NCBI GenBank assembly: GCA_015499995.1
Contig: JADNRV010000248.1
Coordinates: forward strand, 1-64,000
DNA from: Flammula alnicola
Taxonomy: Eukaryota; Basidiomycota; Agaricomycetes; Agaricales; Strophariaceae
Reading direction: 5' to 3'
Length of the DNA: 64,000 bases
Under the pieces are notes generated by a model. It was not told the origin of the DNA. It ran no database searches and worked only from the letters and a program-made list of their open reading frames with translations. Position numbers and translations under genes: made by a program. Of the stretch, positions 44,262 to 55,717 are shown piece after piece (the stretch's first letter is position 1; each line of letters starts with the position of its first letter).

Positions 44262-45408
44262 TCTTGTTTTTCGCTTTCCCTTGTTGTTTTCGCTTTCTTA
44301 GTTCCATCTCTGAATATTTTATGCGCATACTGATACTCGTGTTTTTAGGCAAAAAAGCAACACACTAGACCACTTTTAATGTGTACCTGTAGCATAGCAA
44401 CAACCTCATCTCGACATATACCTATTTGCCAGAATGCTCGTTCTCGGTTCTAAATGCCAGACTGGAATAAACCTTGGTGGAGGAACTCCCTTGCTGACTC
44501 GTGGAGAACATGGATCGTCTTCCGCCTTCGTCCTCTAAATGGGGTGTGTCGATCGTTTTTTCTGGCGATAAAATCAGAGCTGACGACTTCCATGTTGCAT
44601 AGCTTATTTTATTTTCGTTTTGCGATCATACACGGTACACCCAACGCTTATCCTGAGGCATTTATCCTTCGGCTTCTCGGTGCTGTCAAAGCTGCTCGTT
44701 CCTGAAAATTTCAATATGCGCGATTTCAACGTTCTAACCCAAACTGAACTTACTCCACTCAGAACTACACGATAATTCTGCCTCGGTTGAAGACCATTTA
44801 TCCATCGCCTCCTCATATAGCGACTACTATGAGCGCCTATTATCAATGCGGTTCAATCACTCGAGCGAAGACTCCATTGCAAATTCGAGTCACAGCGCCT
44901 CTCAGAAAGACTCTCGGGTCTGCCTTTGTTCTTTGTCTGGCTATGACAAATACCGTAATTTCTACGAAATGCGGGTTTGTCTTGACGTGCATGACATGGA
45001 CGACAGTTGTCTCATCCTTCATTCAGGATGCGGCCGCAATGACATACTTATAAGGTACAATAATTTTACTAGTAGTAGTGGCACGACTATCGCGAGAGAA
45101 GTATCTCCAAAGTCAAGAGTAGAAAGCGGTAGAAAGCTAGATGAATGGATTCTAGGATGATACTTAGTTCAGATGGTGCCCACTAATTATAATATACGTG
45201 ATGGTTCGTTTGAGGTTCGAAATTTTATCTCCAGTATCATTATGCGTTGGGTTGCGATTCGCGAATTTGTAGAAGGGATGTGGCGGTGCAATCTATTTTT
45301 ACTTATGCTCGTCATTGGTCAGCACCTGCGCGGTGCCGCTGTAATGCACAGCTTATTGTAGTAGAGTCTGGATTCCAGCGTCAGTTCCACTCTCTATCCT
45401 CAACCATC
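44262..45408. other. Intergenic stretch, nothing recognised
   Basis: About 1.1 kb between ferredoxin and the Bax-inhibitor gene. Overlapping short ORFs around 44787-45160 carry no family motif and no shared splice pattern. No repeat found. Confidence 0.4.
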
Positions 45409-46763
45409 ATGAGCGACTATCCAGTACCTCCCCCAGCCTACGGTCCAGATGGATCTCAACAGAAGCCAAAATATTACCAGTCTGTTAACGATGACTCTCG
45501 TGAGCCCTTGTTGGCAAGTTCTCATCGAGGGCCTGGTGGGGGCATCTACGATCAACCGGCCCCGGGCAACGTCCCTGACGATTTCCTGGTACGAGAATCA
45601 TGTTCCTTCGTACTGTGATCTGAGTGTCAAACTTCTCATATTATCGCAGTATGGAGTTACAGTCTCTGAGAGCTCTCCAGAGATCCGAAACGCGTTCATT
45701 CGTAAACTCTACACAATCCTTCGTAAGTCAAACCCGCAGCACCTTTCGAAGATCAGCTGTAGTCTCACTTTCACTCGTCACAGTTTGCCAAATAGTAGGC
45801 ACATAGAGTCATCGCGACTGCAATTATCTTACCACAGCTTTAGGGTGCAACAACTATCATTGGGAGCATCATCTACGCTTCGCCTTCAGTCGTATTTTGG
45901 GTTGTAACACAGTACGTGTCGCTCCAATAATATTATATACATTTTCCACTTACACTTTTTATCAGCACCTGGGCATTTTATATCCCTCTTTTTGGCACTC
46001 TGATCAATCTTTTCCTTCTGTACTGGAAGCGCCACACTCACCCATGGAACCTTGTCCTCCTGTCCACGTTCACCGCTTTAGAAGCTTTCACTCTCGGTAT
46101 CGCTATTTCATTCTACCCGAATGTCCTCGTACTTCAGGCGTTGTACGTCGTCGTATTTCGTTACGTTATTGATTATTTTGTGCTCACTCTCTATCTAGAC
46201 TCATCACAACTGGTGTCTTCCTTGGGTTAACTTTGTTCACCTTCCAATCGAAGGTTTATTGTCCCATGATATTGGCTTCTATTGTCACTTACATCAACAT
46301 CCTTAGTATGATTTCTCCGGGATGGGCCCCTTCCTCTTCGGCAGCTTGATTGCTCTTTGTACGTCCCCGTAATCTCGCTTCTGCTCGGCCAATCTGATTC
46401 CTTGTACTTCTATAGGTGTGACGGGCTTTGTTGGCATTTTCCTTCCTTTCAGCCGCACCATGGACATCATCATTGCAATTGGAGGCTGCCTCATCTTCAG
46501 CGGCTACATCGTCTATGACACATACCTTATTAACAAGCGTCTGTCGCCTGATGAGTATATCATGGGCGCAATCAGCCTTTACCTTGAGTGAGCATTTTTA
46601 TTTTTGCACACATACCATTCCCATTAAATCTTTTCTTCGTCGCTTTTCCCTAGCTTCATCAATCTTTGTGAGTATTGAAATTCTCAAATCGCAGCAGTTT
46701 GCTTATGGCCTCTTTGCAGTCCTCAATATCCTCCGTCTCCTCAGTGATCTCCAAGACCGCTGA
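45409..46763 (+). CDS. bxi1: Bax inhibitor-1 family (TMBIM/LFG-type) membrane protein
   Basis: Multi-exon gene. The cytosolic Pro-rich N-terminus MSDYPVPPPAYGPDGSQQKP is followed by the entry block YGVTVSESSPEIRNAFIRKL, then helices: VVSLSLVTVCQIGATTIIGS, FWVV..WAFYIPLFGTLINLFLL, NLVLLSTFTALEAFTLGIAI, LLITTGVFLGLTLFTFQSK, YDFSGMGPFLFGSLIALCVTG, FLPFSRTMDIIIAIGGCLIF. The signature SGYIVYDTYLINKRLSPDEY is followed by AISLYLDFINLFLNILRLL, ending SDLQDR. Each join is GT..AG and phase-consistent. The family forms a pH-sensitive Ca2+ leak in ER or vacuolar membranes and modulates cell death and the unfolded-protein response; yeast Bxi1/Ybh3 is the fungal reference. Confidence 0.88.
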
Positions 46764-47008
46764 ACGTTGAACTGTCTGATAGCGGACCAAACTCTGATTT
46801 AATCAGTAACGGGTTTCTGTTGGAGCTTGTTTTTATTTCATAATGCTATGACATTGTCTCGAGCTTCAACTGAACCTTTGTATCTATGTTTATGGCCAAT
46901 TTCCATCGCGTAGTTTGTCGCCACACTCTTGGGATTTGAGATCTTGAAATCTGAAGACTCGATTCACTTGTATGGCAACTTCCTGTCGATTGCGTTTATT
47001 TTGGCAGT

Positions 47009-48823
47009 CTATTTCGCTTTAAAGAGGTAGTGGCCAACACCCCATCTACGTTGAAAGTTGAGTCAGAGACAACTTTCATCAGGAAGGATTACGTACTGAT
47101 CTCCTCCGTCCATCCTGAACAATTCTGAGCAGGCCATGTAGAAAACTCGAAACCTGAAACCATCAGATCAGTTTCGGCTCAGTACTGCAATGATGGGGAT
47201 TGTCTGAAAGACATACCTGTGATATGCTTTCCTTCCTTCGATCGCCGGTTGGCCTTTGTCTATGGCGTCTTTTTCAAGCTCTTTGATGCCTTCTAAGGTG
47301 TTGGAAAAATGTAGATGAGACGGTATGTACGCTGCATGAAATTGGCATGGACGTACTCTTCCCATTTTTGTCTTGCGTTCTCAACCAGTCTTCACATGTC
47401 CGAGAATAGTGTGTTCCAGGCAGATACCAGCTTCGAACAAGAGTCAAATCTGATTGAAAATATAGCTATCATGGGGTTTTCAGCATTTAACTAATCAGCC
47501 ATCCAGGTTGCACTCACGAAAAGGTCATGAGAGGGCATCGTTCCTCCTTTACTCATTTTAGGTGCGTTAATTTGAGGTCAATAACAATAGGGAACATACC
47601 GGAGAAGAAATTCTTCGCCATCCACCCATCGTCTTCAACGAAATGATATGGCGTAGTTCTGTGACAGAATATGTGTATGAATAATAATGACTCGTCTGAC
47701 TCTTCGGATTGTTCAGTCTTCGTGGATGAGCCATTTTCCTGCTCTACTTGGCTACCTTTGTCGCTTTTGGGTCGAAGCCACATCGACACTTTCTTGAAGA
47801 GGGCCTGATAATTCTTCATGTGCTCAAACATCTAACGTAACTGTTAGTTACTAATTTATCAAAATCATACTCTGCGTCTTAACCTCAATGGTTAATATTC
47901 TGTCAAACCTTTGGAACAAAATAGGTTACTTCATTAGTAAAACGCCTTTTAAAAGTAAGAAGAGCAGAATTCACCGCTTCGAATTATCAAAATCAAAAGT
48001 GTTGACATCTGCAGTGATGATCTGCGCCCAAAAATCAAGAAATAACATGAGCCATGGACATAATAAACCTACGTACCTCAACGTTGTTTAGCCCTCGCAT
48101 TTTTGCAGTAGCGTCAATGTGCTGTTTTTGGGTCGAGGAGTTTGATAAACCAGTGATACGCGAGTTCGGATATTTCTGCAATGCATCAACTTCAGCCACT
48201 AAGAAATACTGATATATGCGTGGCATATCACCTTTGCAAGGAATAATGACAAACTCCCCCACCCTGTAGAAACTTAAGCCATAAAATCCTTTGGTTGAGG
48301 ATGAAAAGCACTCGTACCACAGCCCAGGTCAAGTATGTCAAGCCCATCTCTCAAATGCGCCTTAGTGCAGTAGCTCTCCAGCATGAGCTCCTCCGCTTCT
48401 GCAAGCGTTTCTCGTCCGGTCGGATAGAGACACGCAGAATATTTTCCATAGGGACCAAGCGTAGACAGGATAAACTCCGTTGAGACCTGGGTAGCAGGGT
48501 TCGTCAGCATCTCAACCACCTCGACTACGGACTTACCTCATAATGTTGCTCGTTGGCCTTCTCGGGCATGTCAGCAATGGTCCCGCGACTACGAACGTCT
48601 TCAATCCACTTCATTTTCGCAGCATGGTTCGCTTCCATGGAGCCAGCATTGATCTCGCGCAGACGCTGGCGCAACAATAGGCGTATAGCCCCTCGGAGAA
48701 TGAAATCTGGGACAAGACCCTAGGTAGAAGTCAATGTTATTAGGAGGTTTCTCGAGCCTCAAAAACATTTCGCCCAAATACCCTATCGAGAAGGTCATAT
48801 CCGATTTGCAGAATAGAATTCAT
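47009..48823 (-). CDS. SAM-dependent methyltransferase, CFA-synthase/coclaurine N-methyltransferase-like
   Basis: About eleven exons join in frame. The start is at 48823 (MNSILQIGYDLLDR), followed by GLVPDFILRGAIRLLLRQRL, ANEQHYE|VSTEFILSTLGPYGKYSACL, and motif I LDILDLGCGWGSLSLFLAKKYP rebuilt across two introns. Then come SRITGLSNSSTQKQHID, ITADVNTFDF, FDRILTIEMFEHMKNYQALF, FSGGTMPSHDLFLYFQSDLT, FYMACSELFRMDGGDQWGVG and the end HYLFKAK. The GLSNSSTQK and EHMKN..LF blocks place it with the cyclopropane-fatty-acid-synthase-like methyltransferases, in fungi usually annotated as coclaurine N-methyltransferase-like; the true substrate is unknown. TAG lies at 47009-47011, convergent with the Bax-inhibitor gene about 245 bp away. 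A poly-Ser/Glu insert (SQVEQENGSSTKTEQSEESD) is lineage-specific. Confidence 0.86.
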
Positions 48824-49045
48824 GGAAGATGGGTGTAAAGAAGAGGGAAAAGGAGGGGTTTGATGAGGGTCTCTGGGAACTTATTTATGTCATCGTCGGA
48901 CCAAACGGCGTTGTAATTATCTGTGCTACGCGACAGAGAAGAGCTAATGGCGCGGAGGTAAGTAACGGTCGTCAGCTCGAAGGGCTGATGATCGCCGATC
49001 GTGTCCCGGCCCCGTTTTGGAAATACTGCCGAAAATAGGTGTGAA

Positions 49046-51652
49046 CTACATTTCAGGGACTAATGGAATAGCTTCATACAGCCCAGCTTGCATTTGTGAG
49101 TTCACATACACCTCCTTCAAATGCGCAGACATTGGATCTGTCATCGTTCGCAATGCCGACATCACCGCGCTTGCTGTCCTTTGAAGACTCCACAAACTGA
49201 CGGCCTTCATGCGTTGTCTGTTCATGGTGGATTGAGAGACATGGTAGGCCATGGCATCGTAAGTCTACGGATGATGTATTCAGTAGAGAAACAAGATTGG
49301 AAAATGGGTTTTTTTACCTTGAGGGAAATCTCGTCCATAAGCCCAGCTAGAAAAGGGTGAGTTCATACACAATTCTACTTTGAGATGACCTTTGCTTACT
49401 TTCCCACATCTGGGGAAGCAAAGAAGAGATGTCAGTTATGCCGCGCTTTAGCGGTAAGAAACGACGTACTGTCCATGCACCGTCGAAATCACTGAGATCC
49501 TTTATAATCCGACAATGTATGGGAACCAAAGTACGATTTGCGCTGCAAAGGATAATTCAATGTCGGTTTCTATAGTCAGAAAAAAAGGAGACAACTCACT
49601 TCATGAAAGCGACAATTGGCCTAATGAGGGCATAATTTACATATGACAAGTCTGAAGGGAAGATTGGGACTGCCGCCTTCAAATCCCTGAACCTCAGATC
49701 AATATCAATCACCACCTTTGGCTTGAAATCCCCTTCCCTCTCCTCTTCATCTTGCTCTTCTGGAACGGTCAACGCTGGCTTGGCGAGCTCTCTCTGACCT
49801 GGGATACGCGTAGTATCTGGGCTGCCCGAAAATGAGGTCGATATAGCATCTGCAATTTCCCCAAGAATGGCATTGAACGGAAGACCGTCGTTAGGGTCAC
49901 GAGGAAACTTGATGTCAAGCACTGCATCGACTTTGCCAGAAGTGATCCATGAAATAGGACCTTCCATTGTCGTTGAGTTCTGGAGATGATCAATGTTGAC
50001 ACCGTCAATACGGATCCGTGACTGATGAAATTGAGGCGTAAGTCAAGAGACAACAACGATCAGAAATAAAATTACGTACCATTCGCGCCCAATCACCATC
50101 TTTGAGGTCTTTCTCATTCGTTCGGCCAATGCTTTGTGGTTTGTGCAAGCTGAACAGGCAGTTATCGAACTGGCCTACCACATTTTCTGCGCATAAGAAG
50201 TCGTAAAATAGCCATCGCTTGCGGAATAAGCGGATATCGGCTCGGAAGATGGATGCCGTATAAGGCCTGAAATCACCTGGCTGGTATACTGTAACAAGAA
50301 CATCCTCGAGTTGAAGGCTTTCAAGTTCAAAGTCACCAACCTGGGCGACGTGACGAAACAATGACGGGTCGAGGGGATTTTCTGGGTCCCAGAAGACATT
50401 CTGTCGATCTGCATTGTGTATATACAATTAGTCAATGCCCTATCAAGATTTTTGAAGACCAACGTACCGACAACGCCTCTGACACCTCTCACGACAGCAT
50501 CTTCCACAAGACCCTTTCCGTCCAACCATCTTTTCAGAGAAAGAGTGACATCGACCGAATCGACGTTCAAGTCAAACATCGTATAATTGGTGTCTTCGTT
50601 TTGCAGGGAAAGACTAGAAAGATCATCCTCCTCTTCTCCGACCCTGTGGTAGGCAGGGTGGTTACTGACATCATATCCAACGGCAGCCAGATGCCCAGTG
50701 TTTACGGCCCGCTTGTTCTTGGGCTGAGATTCAGATGGGCGGCGCGAAACATAAACATTCTTGAAGGACAGGCGAGAATCCTTCCATTTCGGCACAATGG
50801 CAGATTCAAAGATGATGGTGATACCCGTCTCGGAAGTAAGATAATCGCTAATGGCACGCGCGACATAATCTATGCCCTTAATCGTCAGCTACTGCGAGTT
50901 GAGCCAGCGATTGAGTATCTTACGTTGGAGTCGTAGGCTATTAGCCGTCGAGAATATCACGGAAAAGAACGTAGTGCTGTATAATATAAATGGTCAGGAT
51001 GATGGAACTAAATATGGAAAAGAGAAAAAACACACGTTCCGATCAAGATCCATAACGTCTGGCTCATGAGGAACCATGTTATCAACGCAGAAATATCATC
51101 AGCGTTGAATTTGCGAAATCCTCTGACAGTGAACCACTTGAATCGGATGCGCAGCCGCTGCCAGAATCCAGTGGCGACATTGAGGAAGTCCTCTCGTGTT
51201 GGCCTATGCGGATGTGGTAGTGACAATGCAAGTCGTTGGAAGAAGCGGGAGTAATTTTCATGGTCGCGTGCGTGGGGAAATTGAGGCTCTGAACCAGTGG
51301 CTTCCTCTGGTGGATGCGATTTGGAATCTTCTGGAGGCTTGGAGCTGGTGTTTTTCTCTTGTGGGGGATTTTCAGGCACGTGGTTGGTGGTCGCGAATGT
51401 CCTCACCAATGTTGGAGGCAAGAGAGGACCTGAGGGTATTGCCCGAAGTACTCGCGAAGAACCAACAGGGAACGTTGTCATTCTCGTATAACCATAAGCA
51501 CGTCTGGATTGAATGTCTCGAGACGGAGAAACGATGTGATCTTGCTGCCTGAAAAAATTTCGGATAGCGCTGTATCTGTCCAGCGCGGCAACATTGACGG
51601 AATTCGAATGAAGCTGTCGACCGAGACTGCGTGAAGCAAATGACGACAGCAT
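49046..51652 (-). CDS. Mdm31/Mdm32-family mitochondrial inner-membrane protein
   Basis: Multi-exon gene, start 51652, with a mitochondrial presequence (MLSSFASRSLGRQLHSNSVN) and a long Pro/Glu/Ser linker. The conserved core begins PTREDFLNVATGFWQRLRIR, then FNADDISALITWFLMSQTLW (membrane helix 1). Next come YVARAISDYLTSETGITIIF, SAIVPKWKDSRLSFKNVYVS, WDPENPLDPSLFRHVAQVGD, FELESLQLEDVLVTVYQPGD, RWLFYDFLCAENVVGQFDNC, SGKVDAVLDIKFPRDPNDG and YVNYALIRPIVAFMKANRTL, ending LYEAIPLVPEM. This order is that of Mdm31/Mdm32, needed for normal mitochondrial distribution, nucleoid organisation and phospholipid transport. Which of the two paralogues it represents was not decided. A short 5' spacer (about 220 bp) separates its 3' end from the methyltransferase start. 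Confidence 0.88.
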
Positions 51653-52110
51653 TCAAAGATGAGGCAGTGGGCTTTCACTGGGTCTTCAGCGCTTCAGCCG
51701 TTGGAATGGGCAACACAGCCCAAGGGTGCGGATGGACGCAGGGGAAGAGGTGAAGAATGTCAGCACCGGCATCCAAATGGACGTCATGAAAACATCCCAT
51801 CATTCCGAGCTCACGTGCTTGAATGGGTTTCGACAACTCCGCAGAACTCCGCTCGTCCTCTCTTTCGATTTTTGTCAAGAAGGAAACCTAACCATTTTTA
51901 TTTTCTTCGAACATATCGCCAGGATACAAGCATACCGTAAACCTGCCCGATGTGGTGTTGCGAGAATCGAATATGTACATGATGTGAGTTGGATGTGAGT
52001 CCAAAAAATGAACCAAGTATACAAATTCAATATATAATGCGATGGCAATGATTGATATGATAGATTTAAACAGGGTTTGCGTCGCCCAATCAAGTTCAAG
52101 CCACCTCAAC
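51653..52110. other. Spacer upstream of the Mdm31/32 gene
   Basis: About 460 bases between the Mdm31/32 start and the stop codon of the next minus-strand gene; presumably the promoter of the former and 3' UTR of the latter. No gene or repeat seen. Confidence 0.4.
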
Positions 52111-52792
52111 CTAAATCTCGGCCTTCCATTTTTCTCGTTGCAGATCAATAAGATTGCAGAACCTGTGGCCACCCATTACATAAACCTGACTCGGAGGAAG
52201 ATCTAAACTCTACGCACCTTTCTGCTAGTCGGAACAATTTGCATCTCTGGCATCGCAGCAAACCTTTGCGAGCGCATCCGCACTTTGCATATTCTTCGGC
52301 ATATTGGGAGAGATCGCCTTCTTTCGGTAAAGTGAGCTTTGGAGGTGGGATCTTAACGGGCTTCTTCGACTTTTTTTCGGTGACAATTGCTGCTTGCACA
52401 ACCCTAGCATCCCTCTTGACCCTACCAATTTCCGTAATCGTGGGTCTTTTCGAAGGAGCAATGCTTCGGAGGGGCTCCACCACTGGCCGTTGTACGACTT
52501 TCGGAGGTTCTGGGTCCTCAACTGTGGCATCGGATGCGAGTTCACTCGCAGGTCTTGCCGTTTTGACCTTGTGAGAGAAGACAGATGGACCTTGAGTAAC
52601 GCCCTTAGGATGCGCCGTTTCCTTGCGTTTTGTGCGTATCACGATTTTGTTACGTGAACTAACAGCGATGGATGTCATATGGAACATATGGTCACAAGAT
52701 GGTGCCACTCACCTCAAATCCAAGTTGATACCTTCTGGCTCAAGCCCCAGGGCGTTTGTATGGGAGATCATTTCGTTGATGGTAGGAATCAT
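52111..52792 (-). CDS. Small basic protein with C-terminal Cys cluster, unknown function
   Basis: Three exons join in frame. The start at 52792 is MIPTINEMISHTNALGLEPE; intron 1 follows LDLS (donor GTGAGT, acceptor GTTAG) and intron 2 follows RLAER. The middle is Lys/Arg/Pro-rich and probably disordered (VIRTKRKETAHPKGVTQG, EKKSKKPVKIPPPKLTLPKE). The C-terminus is ordered: YAEEYAKCGCARKGLLRCQR, then CKLFRLAERFCNLIDLQREK and WKAEI-stop at 52111. C-x-C-x6-C-x2-C plus a later Cys could bind zinc. I do not recognise the family; a nuclear or nucleic-acid-associated role is only suggested by charge. Confidence 0.6.
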
Positions 52793-53531
52793 ATTCTATC
52801 TCCCTGATATTTATATGCTGAATGCCACGCGTTAGTTTTTCAAATAAGGGCACAAAAAGCGGGTGCTGGTCACGATTAGGGCACGGATCGCACCACGTTG
52901 TAGGGTTTAGATGCTTCTTCAGGCTCGCTTTTCTCCACTAGAAGATTGAGGCTAGTCAAAAACTATGAGGAGAATGGAGATTTTGAAAAGGTATATGGGG
53001 GAAAAGAGTTGCATGCATTGGTGGAGCGAGATTTATACAGTTTCTGGCGAGTTATATGGACCCATGCAGGTCATTGAAATTTGATGGGGCTGGAGAAGAC
53101 AAAAGGAGATAAAAGCAATGCGAACTTGGAACGTTTTGTCGATAGTCACGAGAATGTGACCTAACGCGATTTCCTCGTCACATCTGTCAGTACATAGATC
53201 CGCGACGACGCGAGGCTGGTAAGTAAGTGTGCAACGGACGACTTTAGAGAACTTCTTATGCACCTCCGTGACATATTCTCTATCTGACGGACACCAAAAT
53301 CGCTGTGCTTTCATAATATTCACTCATGTTCCGACCTCTACATCCTTCTTGAACCTCCTGCCGCGGTGACTCCGAGTCGGAATTGCGACCCCGTTTACCG
53401 TACAGTAATGGCCGTATGTAACCCTGCGCTGCACCCTATTTCCCAGATCAGTCTCTTGCGTTAATTCACGGAGTCAAGTAGCAAACATAAAGAGGCTCTT
53501 ATCCCGCAAAGTCACGGTCAAAAATCGAATG
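52793..53531. other. Stretch with one unsupported ORF
   Basis: The minus strand carries an ORF at 53033-53323 starting MNIMKAQRFWCPSDREYVTE, with several Cys but no known family. It might be an upstream exon set or a separate small gene. No repeat until the palindrome at 53532. Confidence 0.3.
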
Positions 53532-53546
53532 ACTAGTCATGACTAC

Positions 53547-54132
53547 AGTTGACTCCCTCATAACCCATACCCCTCGGTGGACGGCCCAAGGTATGGGTTA
53601 TCGGGGGTTATGGGCCAATAGAGGGATGCTAAAAATAGATTCGATAAATCTCAGAAGAATTAGGGTCGCTGGCGGTCAAATTTATGCTAAACTATGGCAA
53701 TTGTCATTCACGAATGCCTCTAGTATGCTTGTAAGGGGATCGTTCGAGTCATCTATGCCTTGAGGGCCTTGTGACGGTGGCTCGGGAGGAAGTTGACACC
53801 ATCAGAGTCGTGAGAAAACTGTCGGAGGTGGTGTTTTTGGGGTAAAATTAGGTCAAAAAGGTCAGTTGTGAGCTGTTGAGTGGCTGCTGTAGCATATCAT
53901 TCATGATGGATACCCGGAAAAGTTATAATTTAACCCCGAACCCACAATTTCAGGCCTAATATAGTGCCAAAACCTATGGGTTTTGCCTGCCGGGGGGTAT
54001 GGGTTATGGGTTATCGCGGTTGTATGGGTTATGGTATGCATTTCCCTGCGAACCAACTTGGTGGACCGAAAAAGGTATGGAGTATAAGGGGTTATGGGTT
54101 ATCTAAGGTATGGGTTACGAGGGAGTCAACTG
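53547..54132. mobile_element. Tc1/mariner-like MITE with TA duplication, inserted in a palindrome
   Basis: The left end is CAGTTGACTCCCTCATAACC; the right end on the minus strand is CAGTTGACTCCCTCGTAACC. TIRs of about 27 bp thus have one mismatch, and TA dinucleotides flank both ends (53545-53546 and 54133-54134). The 586-bp interior encodes nothing and is studded with ATGGGTTA motifs near both ends. Immediately outside, GACTAGTCATGAC (53532-53544) and GTCATGACCAGTC (54135-54147) are reverse complements apart from one base, so the element landed at the centre of a palindrome belonging to an older GTCAA-rich sequence. Confidence 0.82.
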
Positions 54133-54311
54133 TAGTCATGACCAGTCAATTTTGATTGACTTTTGACTGATCAACACGCACTTCAAAGCAGCCGCACATG
54201 ACTCATGGAGACACTACGCATCACGCATCAGCGCTACATCAGCACGCATCCCATCACGCACCACAGACGCATAGTCGTGTGGGAATTGATTGATGGCCAT
54301 CAGCCTTTTGG

Positions 54312-54346
54312 GTCAAGTCATTGGTCAAATTGACCAATGACTTGAC
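54312..54346. repeat. Perfect 17+1+17 palindrome
   Basis: GTCAAGTCATTGGTCAA at 54312-54328, a single A, then TTGACCAATGACTTGAC at 54330-54346. Arms are perfectly complementary and further GTCAA/TTGAC motifs follow to about 54392. Probably the terminal or hairpin part of the older inverted-repeat sequence into which the mariner-like MITE at 53547 inserted. Confidence 0.9.
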
Positions 54347-55717
54347 TTTTGTTGACTATGACCGACTTTATTGACCAGTCAATGACTTGTCCAACACTGT
54401 AAAGAGCCGCCTCTTGATTTAAGGGTCAGTGCTTCGTTTCTTCCCTGAGCCAAATCAATCATTAATATACTGTATATCATATCTAGCGATACACAGAATT
54501 CTTCAGCTACGGAGCATTCTGTTAGTCTTGAAACTTTGAAGCGCTTAATACGCAGCCCGAGCTCTACGCTCATATGTACCGAATTGGTAGGATGGCCAAT
54601 TTCGATTGTGATCTGCATCCGAGTCCGGAGTCTTCTATTTTTAGGTCATTTGTAGACAGCGTCAGACGCCGAGAGTCGGTCAGATTACCGCCTTCAATCT
54701 GAAACCACCACCAAATCTGTGTCTCTGGCAGTAGTAGCTCGCTCTTTTTGCCGCGTGCTCTTCACTCCTATCTATCTGGTGCTTCATGCACTTGCTACGG
54801 ATTTCTCCTTTTGACAAGGTCTTTTCTCTGTAGCACTGGCGAACAAAATCAGGTTACTGGGAATCAGCGCGAGCGGAATGGTCGTAGGTAAATTTTTCCA
54901 CGAATTTACTGAGAAAACGACTACGACTAATGTACCGCCAAGGAACTTCAGTGACGAAGGAAGCAGGGAGAACAGAAGAGGTGTACTCTAGAGACGCTTC
55001 TCGATCATCCAGACCTGCGCCGTATTCTATATGCAGCGGATGCAACCGCACTGTAATTACTCCGCTATACGACAATATCACGAAGACGACCTGGCACTTC
55101 GAATGTTATTTCGGCGGAGAAAAAGAAGACCAGGGCGAAGATGCTAAACCGGCGACGATTACTTGAAGGGAATTTCTGTGGACTTTGGAATTAGCGTATG
55201 CACTTCACGACTCTTGTACATCACGGACAATTAGACGGCATTCAGTTTGCATTAAACAAGGGCATAATATGCAGAATATAAACAGGAAGGTACTAGTAAA
55301 TCACACTACCTCGTCTTAAATAATAATAACGCGCATACATACAGTCAGATAATACAGAATCCTTTCTCGCGAACAAAAGATCAAGTAGACCTTTATCCGA
55401 AGAAGCCCCAAAAATTTACGGTTAACAGCTTCACGAGACTCCTTGACTCCTTGTAACACCGAGTGGCCGGGGCGTATGGCGCGTCCGCGTCGAGAGGCAT
55501 CAAGATGAATCGGCAGCCTCGTGAATGCGTGCGATTGGGGAAACCAACATAGCATTTTCAGAACCCAAGGGAAAAAATGGAAGAATGTAATCAACCTCAA
55601 AACTTCTACTAAATATACTCTCAAAAGGATTGTATTCTAATTTATAAACCGATCAAAAAAAACACCAAAGCCAACTTTACACAATTTTGACTCGAGTAAG
55701 CGACACAAAGATATAAT
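54347..55717. other. Mostly non-coding stretch with one small Cys/His ORF
   Basis: A plus-strand ORF (54930-55166) contains CSGCNRTV..WHFEC, with spacing C-x2-C-x17-H-x2-C like the first half of a LIM finger; the second half and conserved Gly are missing. It could be a relic of a LIM protein or chance. Nothing else recognised. Confidence 0.35.

Noticed and set aside
44787..45160. Overlapping plus-strand ORFs between the ferredoxin and Bax-inhibitor genes
   Set aside because: Two frames are open at once with no motif; probably chance in a non-coding spacer.
53560..54120. GGGTTA-rich motifs resembling telomere repeats
   Set aside because: The motif is ATGGGTTA in scattered copies inside a TA-flanked MITE, not a TTAGGG array.
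54380..54401. GTCCAACACTG as a right end of a larger hAT-like element enclosing the mariner MITE
   Set aside because: No matching left end CAGTGTTGGAC and no 8-bp duplication could be found upstream.
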